The notes: generated from the letters alone by a model not told the origin. A DNA stretch of 48,271 nt from Patescibacteria group bacterium (GCA_028707065.1 JAQTUZ010000010.1:1-48271), one strand, 5' to 3'; positions 30,180-39,175 are shown, numbered from the stretch's first letter. Numbers and translations are program-made.

Positions 30180-33100
30180 TTAGAGTTGATACCCCAACAC
30201 GCCCTTATTCGTCAAAATTTGAATTATTTCCAATCCCGGAAACTTTTTAATGCTCATGGCCGAACCTTTCTGTTTAAGATAGGTAGTAGTCTGGTTAGCT
30301 TGGCTATCATAAAAAGCTTGGACGAAAAAGCTTTTGTTCACATAGACTGTCTGACTCGAGAGGACCTCGCTTTGCTTGTTCCAGACATAAAAGAAATGAG
30401 CTATGGGCAGCTTGATAACCGGACCGCCGTCGTATTGAATGCTGATCAGTTGGGCATAGGTCGTTTGATCCGATTTGGATTTCTTTTCGTAAATAAATCT
30501 TGAGCTATGACCGTCTTCATCGTTAAATTTACAATTACCTTGCGCGTCCCATGATATTACCGGCGAGGCAAGCGGATTGATTTCCTGAAAAAACAAATTC
30601 TTGTTGTCAGAGCCAAATGCCTTTCGGAAGCCAAGCTTAGTCATGTGGCCGGCTTCATCGGTAATTACATAGTTTCCCTGGCTATCCTTCGTTACCGTGG
30701 TTTTGGCGATTTGATCGACGCCCTCGACCGCGATGGCCCTGGTAATTAAGTCAACTGCTATTTTAGCTTCAGGAGCGGTCTTGTCTATATTGATGAGCAA
30801 AGTGGCGATTGCTTCCTCGTTACCAAAATAATCAGTGGAAAAATATTGGAGACTGTGCGTTCCTTCGGCGCTAATATTAATTGGTGATTGCGCATCGTAA
30901 GTTTGCCAAGAGCCATTATCAATTGAGTATTTCGTCGCTTCCACGCCAACGCCGCCTAGGTTATCAATGGCGCTTAAAGAAACCTGGGCATCTGAAATAT
31001 ACCAAGAGTTTTGGCCAAGCGTGCCGGTTACAGCCGGCGTGGTCACGGGCGCGGTATCATCGGCAAAACTGGCGCCTACCTCGACAGTATGCGAGGGCGT
31101 GCCATCGTCAAAATCAATTTTTAAGGTAACACCATTCTGGCCCTGGTCAAGAGCATTCCAATCAACCGAGTAGGTGTAGGTCGCATTAGCTTCCGGCGTG
31201 GTCGTGGCCGTAAAGACATGATCTTGGCCGTCGCCGATATTGTCCAAAAATACACTGAAAGGCCGGCCGGCGTCAACGGCGGAAATAACGGCTTGGACGG
31301 AACTGGAAGTGAAATTAAAAGTATCGGTACTACCCGGCCCGGAAGTGATTCCCGAAACATTGACAAGATAGTTTTCTCTTACCGAGGTAAGGTTAAAAAG
31401 CCCGCTGCCGTCACCCTGCACGATCATTTCTAACGGAACATCGGTATCGATCATGTACCCTGTTGGTATAAATTGACCGGCTCCACTATCATCTTTAGCC
31501 GGTAAAATCGGTAGCAACCCAAAAATTTGATCATAAACCTGGCCGTTGAAAAAACCCGACATATTATCCCAAGTATCTTTAAGGAGAAGTTTGCCCCCTA
31601 CCACGAAAACTTTAGATAAATTTAAACCAGGAAGCTTCCCTCCGTTATAAAGATCTTTTACCGATTCAATTCGCAGGGAACTGATGATCATCTCTGTCCC
31701 AGAACTGTGCAAGGTGGCCGATTTGTCAGAATCAATACTGACATAGGCATTAAAAGCAGATCCTTCTCTGCCTGAACTTGCGGCCGGATCATTTGGATCG
31801 TAAATATAAATTTTATTACCTTCAACGCGATAGGGCAAAACCGTATGTGCCCTTGACTCAGCCTTAGAAATAATATTCAGAAGATACAGTTGAGTCCCCG
31901 GCGTATTAGGCGTCTTGGCCGAAAGATTGGTGTTCAATTCACTGAGGATATCCTGATATTTTTTCGGGGAATTTTTTATTGCTTTTTGCGACGCATCGCC
32001 GAACTGTTGCAGCTGAATACTCATAATTGCCGCCAGCACCGGCCTGGATTCAATGGCTCCAGCATAATAATAACCAGCCGACGTCAATGTTGGGGCAGCC
32101 AAGTTCCACGGCAATCCATTGACCTCAGAAAGTTCAGCCGCAAAAGGAGAAAAATTATTTTCAAAGTAATCCGGGGATTGATAAGCATAGGCAGAGATTA
32201 AAGAAAAACCATAGCAGTCGCCTCCCCCTAAATCATCAGTATAATATCTGTAGGCCGTGTTATACAAAAACTGGTGGTATTTATTAGGCAAGGAGGAAAA
32301 ATCAAACGCTCTATCGAAGACGTAATGTCTATCAACCAGATCGCTCACGGGAATAGTACTCGTGTCAATGCCATAATTTGCAAACTGAAAACCATAAGGA
32401 TATGGCGCCAGAGGATAAGGGATGATCGCAAAATCAATATTAGCCGCCGGGCTGCTCATGGTTTGCCAGACGGAAGCATTACCCTGCGAATCCACCGCTC
32501 TTGCCTGCCAGTGATATTGGCCGATTGCCAAATCTGATTTAATGATCGAAATAAGCCGGCCGGAAGGGACAAAACTGCTGGTCGCATTAGGAACGTCGGT
32601 AAACGCGGCAGAAGAGAGTTGCAATTCAATTTGCAATTGGACCTGATTGCCTACGGGGCTATTAGGCGTTCCTTGAAACATGATGGTATTTTCCGTGGTG
32701 CTCGCGGCACTAGCGATCGGCGTCCCGTAAAATTCAAACTGACCAAAATCGGAAAGAGTCGGATTGATATCCGCCAGTTGAACATTGAAGCTCCAATGAT
32801 AAAGATAATTTTCAAAATCCCAGTTCATCGTGACACCGACCAGATTTGGCACGGTGAAATTTTGCACACTGTCCTGATCGGCATAAAAAGATCTTTGCCA
32901 AGAAACGTTTCGTCCATCATAGTTGAGCAAGGCTTCGGTTCCCTGGCCGATCGGCAAAGCGTTATCATTGACCAATGAAGTTGGTTCGATTCCGTTCTTG
33001 TTAAAAACGTCCCAGAAATAAAAATTATTAACACTGCCGGAAGGATTCTCGGTAATAACCGGATTTTGATAAGCCGTCTGGCTGGAGGTCGCTATCAAGT

Positions 33101-33521
33101 CCAGCTGACCGGCGGGAGAAGATAGGCCAAAAACTTGCACGGCCCAGGCACAAACATTTCCTTCTTTATAAAGAAAATCTATCGTAATATCTTCACCTGC
33201 GCCGGAAGACACATTCACCGGGAAATAAAAGTACCAGGCTCTGCCATTGATCAATTCGGTGTGAATCGGTTCTCCGTTCGACAAAGTCGGCTGATACAAA
33301 CCGAATCCCTGAACTTGCAGATGTCCGATCACAAAAGTCGTTCCCGGATCAACATGGATTGGAAACGATAAACTCGCTCGGCCCAGGCATGAAGAATTTG
33401 TTAAAGTTTCCTCTAAGAGCGTCGCACTGTTGACGTCGGCGGCTTGAGCATTGGCCACACCGCCAAAACACAAAAAAGCTGTTGCCAGAACAGCTGTGAG
33501 TAAGAGTGATTTCATTCTCAT
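30180..33521 (-). CDS. Large secreted protein with papain-like domain and Ig-type repeats
   Basis: The 1113-residue protein has a signal peptide (about 1-27, ending GVANAQA; the Met at residue 3 is an alternative start). Residues about 28-370 are beta-rich with fibronectin-like stretches (YHWQARAVDSQGNASVW). Around residues 435-580 lies a papain-like arrangement: candidate nucleophile Cys in GGGDCYGFSLISAYAY, then His in SRAHTVLPYRVEGNKIYIYDPNDP, where the Asn or Asp of YDPN would complete the site. Further Ig-like domains follow, including a segment like OmpL47-type repeats (SIDNGSWQTYDAQSPI, GTHSLQYFSTDYFGNEE). There is no C-terminal anchor. It may be a secreted peptidase or adhesin; activity is inference. 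Confidence 0.75.
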   Translation of the reverse strand: MRMKSLLLTAVLATAFLCFGGVANAQAADVNSATLLEETLTNSSCLGRASLSFPIHVDPGTTFVIGHLQVQGFGLYQPTLSNGEPIHTELINGRAWYFYFPVNVSSGAGEDITIDFLYKEGNVCAWAVQVFGLSSPAGQLDLIATSSQTAYQNPVITENPSGSVNNFYFWDVFNKNGIEPTSLVNDNALPIGQGTEALLNYDGRNVSWQRSFYADQDSVQNFTVPNLVGVTMNWDFENYLYHWSFNVQLADINPTLSDFGQFEFYGTPIASAASTTENTIMFQGTPNSPVGNQVQLQIELQLSSAAFTDVPNATSSFVPSGRLISIIKSDLAIGQYHWQARAVDSQGNASVWQTMSSPAANIDFAIIPYPLAPYPYGFQFANYGIDTSTIPVSDLVDRHYVFDRAFDFSSLPNKYHQFLYNTAYRYYTDDLGGGDCYGFSLISAYAYQSPDYFENNFSPFAAELSEVNGLPWNLAAPTLTSAGYYYAGAIESRPVLAAIMSIQLQQFGDASQKAIKNSPKKYQDILSELNTNLSAKTPNTPGTQLYLLNIISKAESRAHTVLPYRVEGNKIYIYDPNDPAASSGREGSAFNAYVSIDSDKSATLHSSGTEMIISSLRIESVKDLYNGGKLPGLNLSKVFVVGGKLLLKDTWDNMSGFFNGQVYDQIFGLLPILPAKDDSGAGQFIPTGYMIDTDVPLEMIVQGDGSGLFNLTSVRENYLVNVSGITSGPGSTDTFNFTSSSVQAVISAVDAGRPFSVFLDNIGDGQDHVFTATTTPEANATYTYSVDWNALDQGQNGVTLKIDFDDGTPSHTVEVGASFADDTAPVTTPAVTGTLGQNSWYISDAQVSLSAIDNLGGVGVEATKYSIDNGSWQTYDAQSPINISAEGTHSLQYFSTDYFGNEEAIATLLINIDKTAPEAKIAVDLITRAIAVEGVDQIAKTTVTKDSQGNYVITDEAGHMTKLGFRKAFGSDNKNLFFQEINPLASPVISWDAQGNCKFNDEDGHSSRFIYEKKSKSDQTTYAQLISIQYDGGPVIKLPIAHFFYVWNKQSEVLSSQTVYVNKSFFVQAFYDSQANQTTTYLKQKGSAMSIKKFPGLEIIQILTNKGVLGYQL

Positions 33522-33775
33522 ATTTATTAACTTAGTAAATAAATATATTATTTGTTGAAAACACCGGGGAAGGCTTGAATAGTTTGATATTCGACCTTAG
33601 CAAAAATTTAAATATTTGTAAAGACTGGTTAAGAAATCATTTTAAAAGCGTTTTTTCATCTAAAACACCCGTTGAAATCTTCCGGGTCGGCGATTTGAAT
33701 AGCGAAGCGCCATGCCCCCGGGCAGCCAGAAACGCGGTATTGATAATCGAGACGCCCCTGTATCCGCGCCTGCGC
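33522..33775. other. Gene-free stretch
   Basis: No supportable gene, RNA or repeat is seen here. It separates the secreted protein's start from the terminator of the response regulator gene; both neighbours read on the minus strand. Confidence 0.5.
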
Positions 33776-33821
33776 AAAAAAAATTACCCCGCAACTCCGC
33801 CAGAGGCGGATAGTGCCGGGG
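33776..33821 (-). terminator. Terminator of the signalling operon
   Basis: Long stem CCCCGCAACTCCGCC/GGCGGATAGTGCCGGGG with minor mismatches, followed on the minus strand by eight T. Confidence 0.8.
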
Positions 33822-33848
33822 CAACTCTTTATTTTGATTTAATTTTTT

Positions 33849-34271
33849 CTACTTTGATTTATTTCCGGCTTCCGGCTGCTTCTGCTCCAGACAACCCTCT
33901 TTCGCGAAAAAATTTTTAATTTTATCCACAATCTCCGCTACGGTGTGCTGCGATTTGACAATATATTCCCTTGCTCCGAGCTTCATCGCTTTTTCATAGT
34001 CGGCTTTCTGCCCCAAATTAGTCAAAACAATGACGGGAATTTTTTTAAATTCTTCTTTTTCCGCCATTTCTTCCAGAACCCAAAACCCGTCTTTCCCCGG
34101 CAACATCAAATCAAGCAAGACGAGAGCGGGCATTTCTTTCCTCACGACAGCCAAGCCCAGCTCGCCGTTTTCCTCCTGCGCCACCCCGAACCCCGCCTTT
34201 GAAAATACGGCGCGTAAAATTTTGGCGAGGATTTTATCATCTTCAATCAAGACAATTTTTGTTTTATTCAT
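33849..34271 (-). CDS. Single-domain response regulator
   Basis: The 140-residue receiver domain has the acidic pair D11-D12, phospho-acceptor D54 (LLDLMLPGKDG), switch T84 (IVLTN) and K106 (YIVKS). The tail is short and charged, with no DNA-binding or enzymatic output, so it acts by protein contact. It follows the histidine kinase after 29 bases and is the last gene of a four-gene unit; the kinase is its likely phosphodonor. In CPR and cyanobacteria such stand-alone receivers often control surface structures, but no target is visible here. Confidence 0.92.
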   Translation of the reverse strand: MNKTKIVLIEDDKILAKILRAVFSKAGFGVAQEENGELGLAVVRKEMPALVLLDLMLPGKDGFWVLEEMAEKEEFKKIPVIVLTNLGQKADYEKAMKLGAREYIVKSQHTVAEIVDKIKNFFAKEGCLEQKQPEAGNKSK

Positions 34272-34300
34272 ACTGCGATAAATTAATAATAAATAATATG

Positions 34301-36382
34301 TCAGGTGAATTGTTTCGCTCCTTTAACGGGCTTTGATTCCAGGGGAAGCTCGATGAAAAAGGTGGTTCCTTTGTTTTCTTCGGATTTAAACCAGATTTTT
34401 CCGCCGAGAAGTTCGGTCGCTTGCTTGGCGATCCAAAGCCCCAATCCCATTCCCACGGCTTTAAGGCGCCCCGCGTTGCTCGCTCGCGCAAACTCCTGAA
34501 ACATGCGCCCCTGATCTTTTTGGGGAATCCCGATACCGTTATCGCTGATAGTCAATAAAAACGTCTCGCTCTGTTTTTCTATCTTTACCCCTACTTTACC
34601 GCCCTGAGGAGTGTACTCAATGGCATTGGAAAAAATAGCTTGCGCGATGTTCTGAAACGCGCCAACATCGGTCATGGCTATTATTTCTTTCTCATCAGAA
34701 GCAAAACCAAAAGACAATCTTTTTTTTCTACAGAGAGGGGCTAAACCATCAATTAATTTCTTGGTAAAATCCACCACATCGACAAATTGCGGAGAGATGC
34801 TGACTTTCCCGGCTTGAATGCGCGAAGTATTCAACAGAAGTTCAACCAGCTTATTAAGGCGCTGACCGCTTGTTTCAATATCATTTAGATATTCCTGCCC
34901 CTTATCGGTCAGCTTTTCTTTTTGCAGCAATTCCGTCAGCCATTGGATGCCGGTCAGGGGCGTGCGCAATTGATGCGAAGCGATCGAAACAAATTCGCTT
35001 TTTATTTTGTCAATTTCTTTTTCACGAGTTATATCCCGGAAAACATTTACTGCCCCGATTACTTTCCCTTGAGAAGTTACGGGGGATACTGTCCTTGATA
35101 CGGGAAACCTTGTTCCGTCTTTTCTTAAATAATAATAAGAGGTGATGGTGGCGGTAGTTGTTGTCGTTGCAAGTGCCGCGCGGATAGCTCCTTTCTCCGG
35201 CAAGATCGGATTTCCGCCTTCGTCTTGGCGGTGTAAAATTTCATGCCACTGCCTGCCGATCGATTCTTTGCTCGTGTAGCCAAGCATTTTTTGGGCCATC
35301 CGGTTGATCAAAACAATTTCACCCTTCTGGTTGACGACAATGCATCCATCAGCGATGCTGGCCAAAATTGCCTCGTCTTTAGCGGTGATTTCAGCGAGTT
35401 TTTCCTTCTCAGCTTGCAAATCCTCAAGGACGTTTTGAGCGGCTTTATTCGCGTTTTCCAAATCCTGCTTTTGCTTTTCCGCGTCAGCGCTCAATTCTTT
35501 CAAATCATCAAACATCAGGTTCAGCGCCACAAAAAGCTCGGTAAATTCATCTTCTTTTTCGGGAATTGCTATGTTTTCTGAAAAATCGCCCATTGATATT
35601 TTCTGCAAAACCGGAATTAAACTGCTAAGATTCTTTTTGGTGATATCGGCAAATGCGCTTACCCTTGCCTGGGATTTTTTAATGCTTTCTGCCATTTTGT
35701 CAAAGGATCTTGCTAACTGGCCTATTTCGTCTTTGGATTTTATCCCCACTTTAAAATCTAAATCTCCTTGTTCGATTTTTTCCGTGCCGCGATGCAAGTT
35801 AGCAAGCGGTTTCAAAACTGAGTTGAAGATACTATAAATCATTGATAAAGTCGCCGCCAGAAGCAGGGTTAGAAAAAAAATTCTTAGATAGTCGGCTGTT
35901 TTTTGGGTATCAACAATACGTTTGTTGGCAAATTTGAACAATTGAGATGTTAAAAGCATCACTTTGCTGCTTTTAGTTATTATTCGAGAAGATATTTGCG
36001 TTTCCAATTCTTGGGAAATCCCTTTTTGAGTTAATTGAGAAAACAAATCGCCCAGATCCGAAGCATCTAACCACATCTGGTCTAATAAGGCGTGCTCCGT
36101 TTCGCTATGTTTATGCTTAAGATGCTCTTCGGGGGATAATAATTTTATCAAAAGTTCTTCCGCGGCTAGCCATTGCTGTTTTGAGTTTTCGGAACGATAC
36201 AAAACATAATTGAATGTCTGCATTCTTAATTCGGCTATCGCGTCCCCGATATTAACAACATCGTTATTGCTTTCGACAACTTTAGCGATTTGCCGCGAAT
36301 TAAAATAAAAAACGCAGAACAGCGCGATAACAGCTGTTATAAAAATCACAAATAAAATATAAGCTTTTGTTCTGATTTTCAT
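34301..36382 (-). CDS. Membrane sensor histidine kinase (HAMP-PAS-HisKA-HATPase)
   Basis: The 693-residue kinase has a first helix (about 8-28), an extracytoplasmic four-helix-type sensor (30-160) and a second helix (about 166-188). HAMP domain(s) follow at about 190-245 and possibly 255-300 (NLHRGTEKIEQGDLDF, ISMGDFSENI). Next come a coiled coil and a PAS domain (335-452, IADGCIVVNQKGEIVLIN). The HisKA box is IASHQLRTPLTG with phospho-acceptor H470. The ATPase domain has N586 (IFSNAIEYTPQGG), DNGIGIP (614-620) and GMGLGLWIA (644-652). It probably phosphorylates the adjacent receiver protein. The signal is unknown. Confidence 0.95.
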   Translation of the reverse strand: MKIRTKAYILFVIFITAVIALFCVFYFNSRQIAKVVESNNDVVNIGDAIAELRMQTFNYVLYRSENSKQQWLAAEELLIKLLSPEEHLKHKHSETEHALLDQMWLDASDLGDLFSQLTQKGISQELETQISSRIITKSSKVMLLTSQLFKFANKRIVDTQKTADYLRIFFLTLLLAATLSMIYSIFNSVLKPLANLHRGTEKIEQGDLDFKVGIKSKDEIGQLARSFDKMAESIKKSQARVSAFADITKKNLSSLIPVLQKISMGDFSENIAIPEKEDEFTELFVALNLMFDDLKELSADAEKQKQDLENANKAAQNVLEDLQAEKEKLAEITAKDEAILASIADGCIVVNQKGEIVLINRMAQKMLGYTSKESIGRQWHEILHRQDEGGNPILPEKGAIRAALATTTTTATITSYYYLRKDGTRFPVSRTVSPVTSQGKVIGAVNVFRDITREKEIDKIKSEFVSIASHQLRTPLTGIQWLTELLQKEKLTDKGQEYLNDIETSGQRLNKLVELLLNTSRIQAGKVSISPQFVDVVDFTKKLIDGLAPLCRKKRLSFGFASDEKEIIAMTDVGAFQNIAQAIFSNAIEYTPQGGKVGVKIEKQSETFLLTISDNGIGIPQKDQGRMFQEFARASNAGRLKAVGMGLGLWIAKQATELLGGKIWFKSEENKGTTFFIELPLESKPVKGAKQFT

Positions 36383-36442
36383 CTTTTTCTGCTTAAGGTG
36401 CTTATAACTTCCAGCAATTAGCGCGCGATGAACTAAAAAATT

Positions 36443-36820
36443 CTAAGAAGCTGATTTCAGCCACTTGAGAGCTTCTCTTTCGGTGGCAAAATAACCGACA
36501 TTTTTTACGCCCGCCGAACGCGCGATAAAGGATACGAGAACTTTAGTGAATATGGTAAAGCCGAAGAACGCGTGCTTGGCGTATTTTTCGTTTTTCAGCT
36601 CTTTGGCAAAGATCTTTCTGGCCCGGGACGAAGCCGAACCTCCTTCGGACATATCAGTCAGCACCAAAATCTTGCCCGGCCTGGCATTGGCTGCCCTTAA
36701 CAGCTCTTCCACCATGCTTTTCGCGCACGCCTCATCGATTTCGCCGCTCGGTTTCTCCCGCAAAATTCCCTCTTTCTCATCCCACCAGATCTTAAATGCG
36801 TATTTTTGATTATTTTCCAT
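36443..36820 (-). CDS. STAS-like (SpoIIAA-type) protein
   Basis: The 125-residue soluble protein matches the fold of SpoIIAA/STAS-like proteins: FKIWWDEKEGILREKPSGEIDEACAKSMVEELL (strands then helix), GKILVLTDMSEG, a helix with SSRARKIFAKEL, HAFFGFTIFTKVLVSFIARSAG and VGYFATEREALKWL. The fold is often used in phosphorylation-dependent partner switching or as a small sensor. It sits between the PAS protein and the histidine kinase in one operon, so it is likely part of the same pathway. Confidence 0.75.
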   Translation of the reverse strand: MENNQKYAFKIWWDEKEGILREKPSGEIDEACAKSMVEELLRAANARPGKILVLTDMSEGGSASSRARKIFAKELKNEKYAKHAFFGFTIFTKVLVSFIARSAGVKNVGYFATEREALKWLKSAS

Positions 36821-36880
36821 ATTTTAGATGGTAGATTTAAAATTTATTAGACAAAAAGCCGTTAATCTTGAATTTTTATC

Positions 36881-37543
36881 TTACTTGCCGTTATGATTTT
36901 TCCCGTTTCCATTGTTGTGGTTGCCGTTTCCGTTCTTACCGTTTCCGTTCTTGCCGTTTCCGTTCTTAATCCTTTTTTTCAAGTCAGCAATTTCTTTTTT
37001 GAGCTCCATCATTTTCAATTCCCTCCCCACCATGCTTTTATTCACCGATTCCAATTCTTTAACCCGGGCGGCGAGCTCGGCTGTCCGTTCGGCTATTTTG
37101 ATCTCGAGCCCCCTGGTATATTCAGCCAATTTTTTTTCAAGCTCCTTGCTGGCAGTAGCATCTTCAATGGCTAAAATGATCAATTGCACCGAGTCTATCT
37201 GCCTGGCATTGAGTACCATTGTTTTTTCCCCGATTGTCTCAAAAAAATGGCTAACTTCATAATTTTTTACGACTTTTTGTTTTGGCAAAATTTCTTCCAT
37301 CAGCTTCTTCAGTTCGGGGATATTCCACTGGCCATTGCCTAATTCATAAATCAATTTATTCTCCGTTTCTTCTGGCGTGACCTGAAAAGTTTCGTAAAAA
37401 ATCGGGTTTGCCAAAACTACCCGCTGATCGGAATCAAGGATCAGAAATGACTCTCTGGCCACCTCGACTAGCGCCGCCATATGATGCAGGGCAAGCTCCC
37501 TGGATTCTCCCAACTTAATTTTTTTGACATTGTCATTATTCAT
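36881..37543 (-). CDS. PAS-domain coiled-coil protein with Asn/Gly tail
   Basis: Of 220 residues, about 20-135 form a PAS domain (ESFLILDSDQRVVLANPIFYETF, FFETIGEKTMVLNARQI, IILAIEDATASKELE). A coiled coil follows (about 130-193: EKKLAEYTRGLEIKIAERTAEL, ELKKEIADLKKRIK). The tail is a simple repeat of N, G, K and H (NGNGKNGNGKNGNG and so on). There is no kinase domain, so it is a sensor or adaptor, probably an input to the histidine kinase two genes downstream. The tail could be flexible or metal-binding; the DNA repeat may vary in length. Confidence 0.85.
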   Translation of the reverse strand: MNNDNVKKIKLGESRELALHHMAALVEVARESFLILDSDQRVVLANPIFYETFQVTPEETENKLIYELGNGQWNIPELKKLMEEILPKQKVVKNYEVSHFFETIGEKTMVLNARQIDSVQLIILAIEDATASKELEKKLAEYTRGLEIKIAERTAELAARVKELESVNKSMVGRELKMMELKKEIADLKKRIKNGNGKNGNGKNGNGNHNNGNGKNHNGK

Positions 37544-37686
37544 ATTTTTTAATTTTTACCGCCCGAAGCGGATCCGCCTTTGGCGGAAATTTTATTCAGG
37601 CCTGTCTCGGCCCTCGCCCTGATAGAGATCCTCTCCTCGCAGGAGCGGCATCTTGCCCTGGCGGGATTATTCCTATCGGGGTTAAC

Positions 37687-37716
37687 AAAAAAGCACTATT
37701 AAAAATAGCGCTTTCG
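37687..37716 (-). terminator. Terminator directly after the 25-codon ORF
   Basis: Stem AAAGCGCTATT/AATAGTGCTTT around a short T/A loop, then six T on the minus strand. It begins at the stop codon of the small ORF and lies ~150 bases before the PAS gene. Confidence 0.8.
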
Positions 37717-37794
37717 TTAAAGTTTTAGAAAATTAGAAAATCCGCGAGCGATTGCTTTTTCTTGCGCCTCCAGCTTTACTATAGCCAAGAACAT
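37717..37794 (-). CDS. Candidate 25-aa ORF or leader/sRNA unit
   Basis: ATG at 37794 to TAA at 37717 encodes a 25-residue peptide (MFLAIVKLEAQEKAIARGFS...). It lies ~27 bases after a TTGGAA-18-TATACT promoter and is followed at once by a strong terminator, so a ~135-base transcript is expected. There is no Shine-Dalgarno. It may be a translated small peptide, a leader that attenuates the signalling operon downstream, or an untranslated small RNA. No run of a single amino acid stands out. Confidence 0.45.
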   Translation of the reverse strand: MFLAIVKLEAQEKAIARGFSNFLKL

Positions 37795-37820
37795 ATGAAT
37801 TGGACTATCAATACGGATAC

Positions 37821-37850
37821 AGTATAGCACACTTTCAAGAAATGTTCCAA
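37821..37850 (-). promoter_or_regulatory. Promoter of the 25-codon cassette
   Basis: TTGGAA (37845-37850), 18 bases, TGCTATACT with hexamer 37821-37826 on the minus strand (extended -10). Confidence 0.7.
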
Positions 37851-37903
37851 ACGGAGGCAAAAAAACACCTCCCGGGGTTGACTTTTGCCAAGGCAAAAAC
37901 CAA

Positions 37904-37925
37904 AAACACCGCGCAAGGCGGTGTT
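37904..37925 (-). terminator. Terminator of the small basic protein gene, copy 2
   Basis: Stem AACACCGC/GCGGTGTT (37905-37925), T-rich on the minus strand; same hairpin as copy 1 at 26464. Confidence 0.75.
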
Positions 37926-37940
37926 CTTAATCGATAAATT

Positions 37941-38060
37941 CTATTTCTTTTTCTTGGCCGCTTTTTTCTCCAGCATCAAGCGCTTGATTTCCAGCCGCTT
38001 CTTGGTTTTGTGAGAGTGGGATTTCTTCCTGGTGCCGATCGCGTTTAATCTTGTCGCCAT
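37941..38060 (-). CDS. Small highly basic protein, copy 2 (39 aa)
   Basis: ATG at 38060 to TAG at 37941. The product differs from copy 1 (26505-26624) at one residue (Lys for Arg at position 36), while the DNA differs at several silent positions. The same terminator follows and the same ~18 bases (ataaaaaatttagtgaat) precede the start. The synonymous changes with protein conservation suggest purifying selection on both copies. A nucleic-acid-binding or ribosomal role is likely from composition. No Shine-Dalgarno is visible. Confidence 0.82.
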   Translation of the reverse strand: MATRLNAIGTRKKSHSHKTKKRLEIKRLMLEKKAAKKKK

Positions 38061-38100
38061 ATAAAAAATTTAGTGAATAAACATTATCTTGAATTATCTA

Positions 38101-38466
38101 TTAAAAACCCATCCAAAAAAACCAAGCGCCGATAAGGAATATAACGCCGCCCCAGAGCACCTGCCCGCCCTTGAACATCTGGGCTTTTTTGTTGACGCGG
38201 TCAGGAAACCCGATTTTTTCAATCCCCTTGAATAAGGTAACCCAGCCCAAAATCGTGATCGCGACTCGCCAATCGGCCACCCAGACATTATGAGCAACGA
38301 CAGTAGCCAAGCCCAATAAAAAGGTAATATAACCCGTTGAAATAGTAATGGTCTTGTCTTCAGTATACTCGATGATTCTGCCCAACAGCTTCGCGCCAAC
38401 AGACATTGCGCCAAGGATCATGAAAAGGCTTCCCCAAAATCTCGCCAAAAATAAGGTAATTTCCAT
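38101..38466 (-). CDS. Four-helix membrane protein (121 aa)
   Basis: Counting from ATG 38466 (a GTG at 38508 would add 14 residues), the product has about four membrane helices: ITLFLARFWGSLFMILGAMSVG, TGYITFLLGLATVVAHNVWV, WRVAITILGWVTLFKGI and VLWGGVIFLIGAWFFWMGF. No catalytic or transport motif is seen and the family is not known to me. It is probably an integral inner-membrane protein. Confidence 0.7.
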   Translation of the reverse strand: MEITLFLARFWGSLFMILGAMSVGAKLLGRIIEYTEDKTITISTGYITFLLGLATVVAHNVWVADWRVAITILGWVTLFKGIEKIGFPDRVNKKAQMFKGGQVLWGGVIFLIGAWFFWMGF

Positions 38467-38555
38467 AAACTTTAAATTACTTGATAATTCTTGATCAAAT
38501 TTTATCACATTTCAGGATGTCTAGCCACTTGCCGCCGTTGCAGTTCCGTTTTATT

Positions 38556-38756
38556 TTAAAAAATGAACAATTGATCGATCGTGGTTCCCAAAACTTTTGC
38601 CACATCATGAGCCAATTTTAAAGACGGGTTATATTTTCCGGCTTCCAAAAAAACTATGGTTTCTCTTCTGACCCCGGCTTTTTTAGCCAAGCTCTCTTGA
38701 GTCAAGTTATGTTTGGCCCTTAATTCTTTAATTCTATTTTCCATATTTTTTAACAT
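38556..38756 (-). CDS. XRE-family HTH regulator
   Basis: The small regulator is essentially one helix-turn-helix domain: [60 protein letters not shown]. The recognition helix is around [12 protein letters not shown]. The ATG at 38756 overlaps the stop of the DUF2178 gene (TAATG) and is chosen for coupling; ATG 38744, four codons later, matches the usual family start. With the upstream membrane protein it forms a regulator-membrane pair common in bacteria and archaea. It probably binds the palindromes at 39195-39237 and represses its own operon. Confidence 0.9.
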   Translation of the reverse strand: MLKNMENRIKELRAKHNLTQESLAKKAGVRRETIVFLEAGKYNPSLKLAHDVAKVLGTTIDQLFIF

Positions 38757-39175
38757 TACTCCCCTTTCCTGTTTAAATGCCAATACGCCAACCCGAAAAT
38801 TATAGCCATGCCGGCGATGCCGATGCTCGGTACTGAATCAGCCGGAATGCTTAAATGGAAAAAGTCGATCGCCAGGCTTAAGCCGAGCAGCCAGTAAATG
38901 CCGATGTAAAAAGCGTAAGCTCCGGCTTTAGTTTCAAGTTTTCTCGATCTTTCATCTTTTAACGGCTCTCCTTGCTTAAGGCTGTTATATTTAATTTTAA
39001 TAAATCTGAAACCGAATGCCGCTACGATCAAAGCGATAACCAAGACGCCAAGCCCCGATTTCTGGCCATTGTTCAAATAATCAAACATCCCCCAGGCCGC
39101 AATGATAACGATTAAACAAGCAAGGAGAATAACCATCGCTAAAAATCTTTTTTTGTCATTTTTTTGATTTTCCAT
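38756..39175 (-). CDS. DUF2178-like membrane protein
   Basis: The 139-residue protein has four membrane helices (about 10-31, 41-60, 84-105 and 112-132) and the cytoplasmic motif [21 protein letters not shown] between the second and third, which is characteristic of DUF2178 and related families (D-E-R followed by K-A-G). These proteins are typically encoded with a small XRE regulator, as here with a one-base overlap. The function is unknown; a role as membrane-bound antagonist of the regulator is a plausible inference. Confidence 0.82.
   Translation of the reverse strand: MENQKNDKKRFLAMVILLACLIVIIAAWGMFDYLNNGQKSGLGVLVIALIVAAFGFRFIKIKYNSLKQGEPLKDERSRKLETKAGAYAFYIGIYWLLGLSLAIDFFHLSIPADSVPSIGIAGMAIIFGLAYWHLNRKGE

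Noticed and set aside
33575-33919. Plus-strand open frame of 114 codons
   Set aside because: It runs through the response regulator terminator and antisense to that gene; no protein features.
37741-37826. Known riboswitch class in the transcript before the PAS gene
   Set aside because: I compared it by eye with c-di-GMP and preQ1 consensus elements and found no match; the short ORF plus terminator explains the region better.
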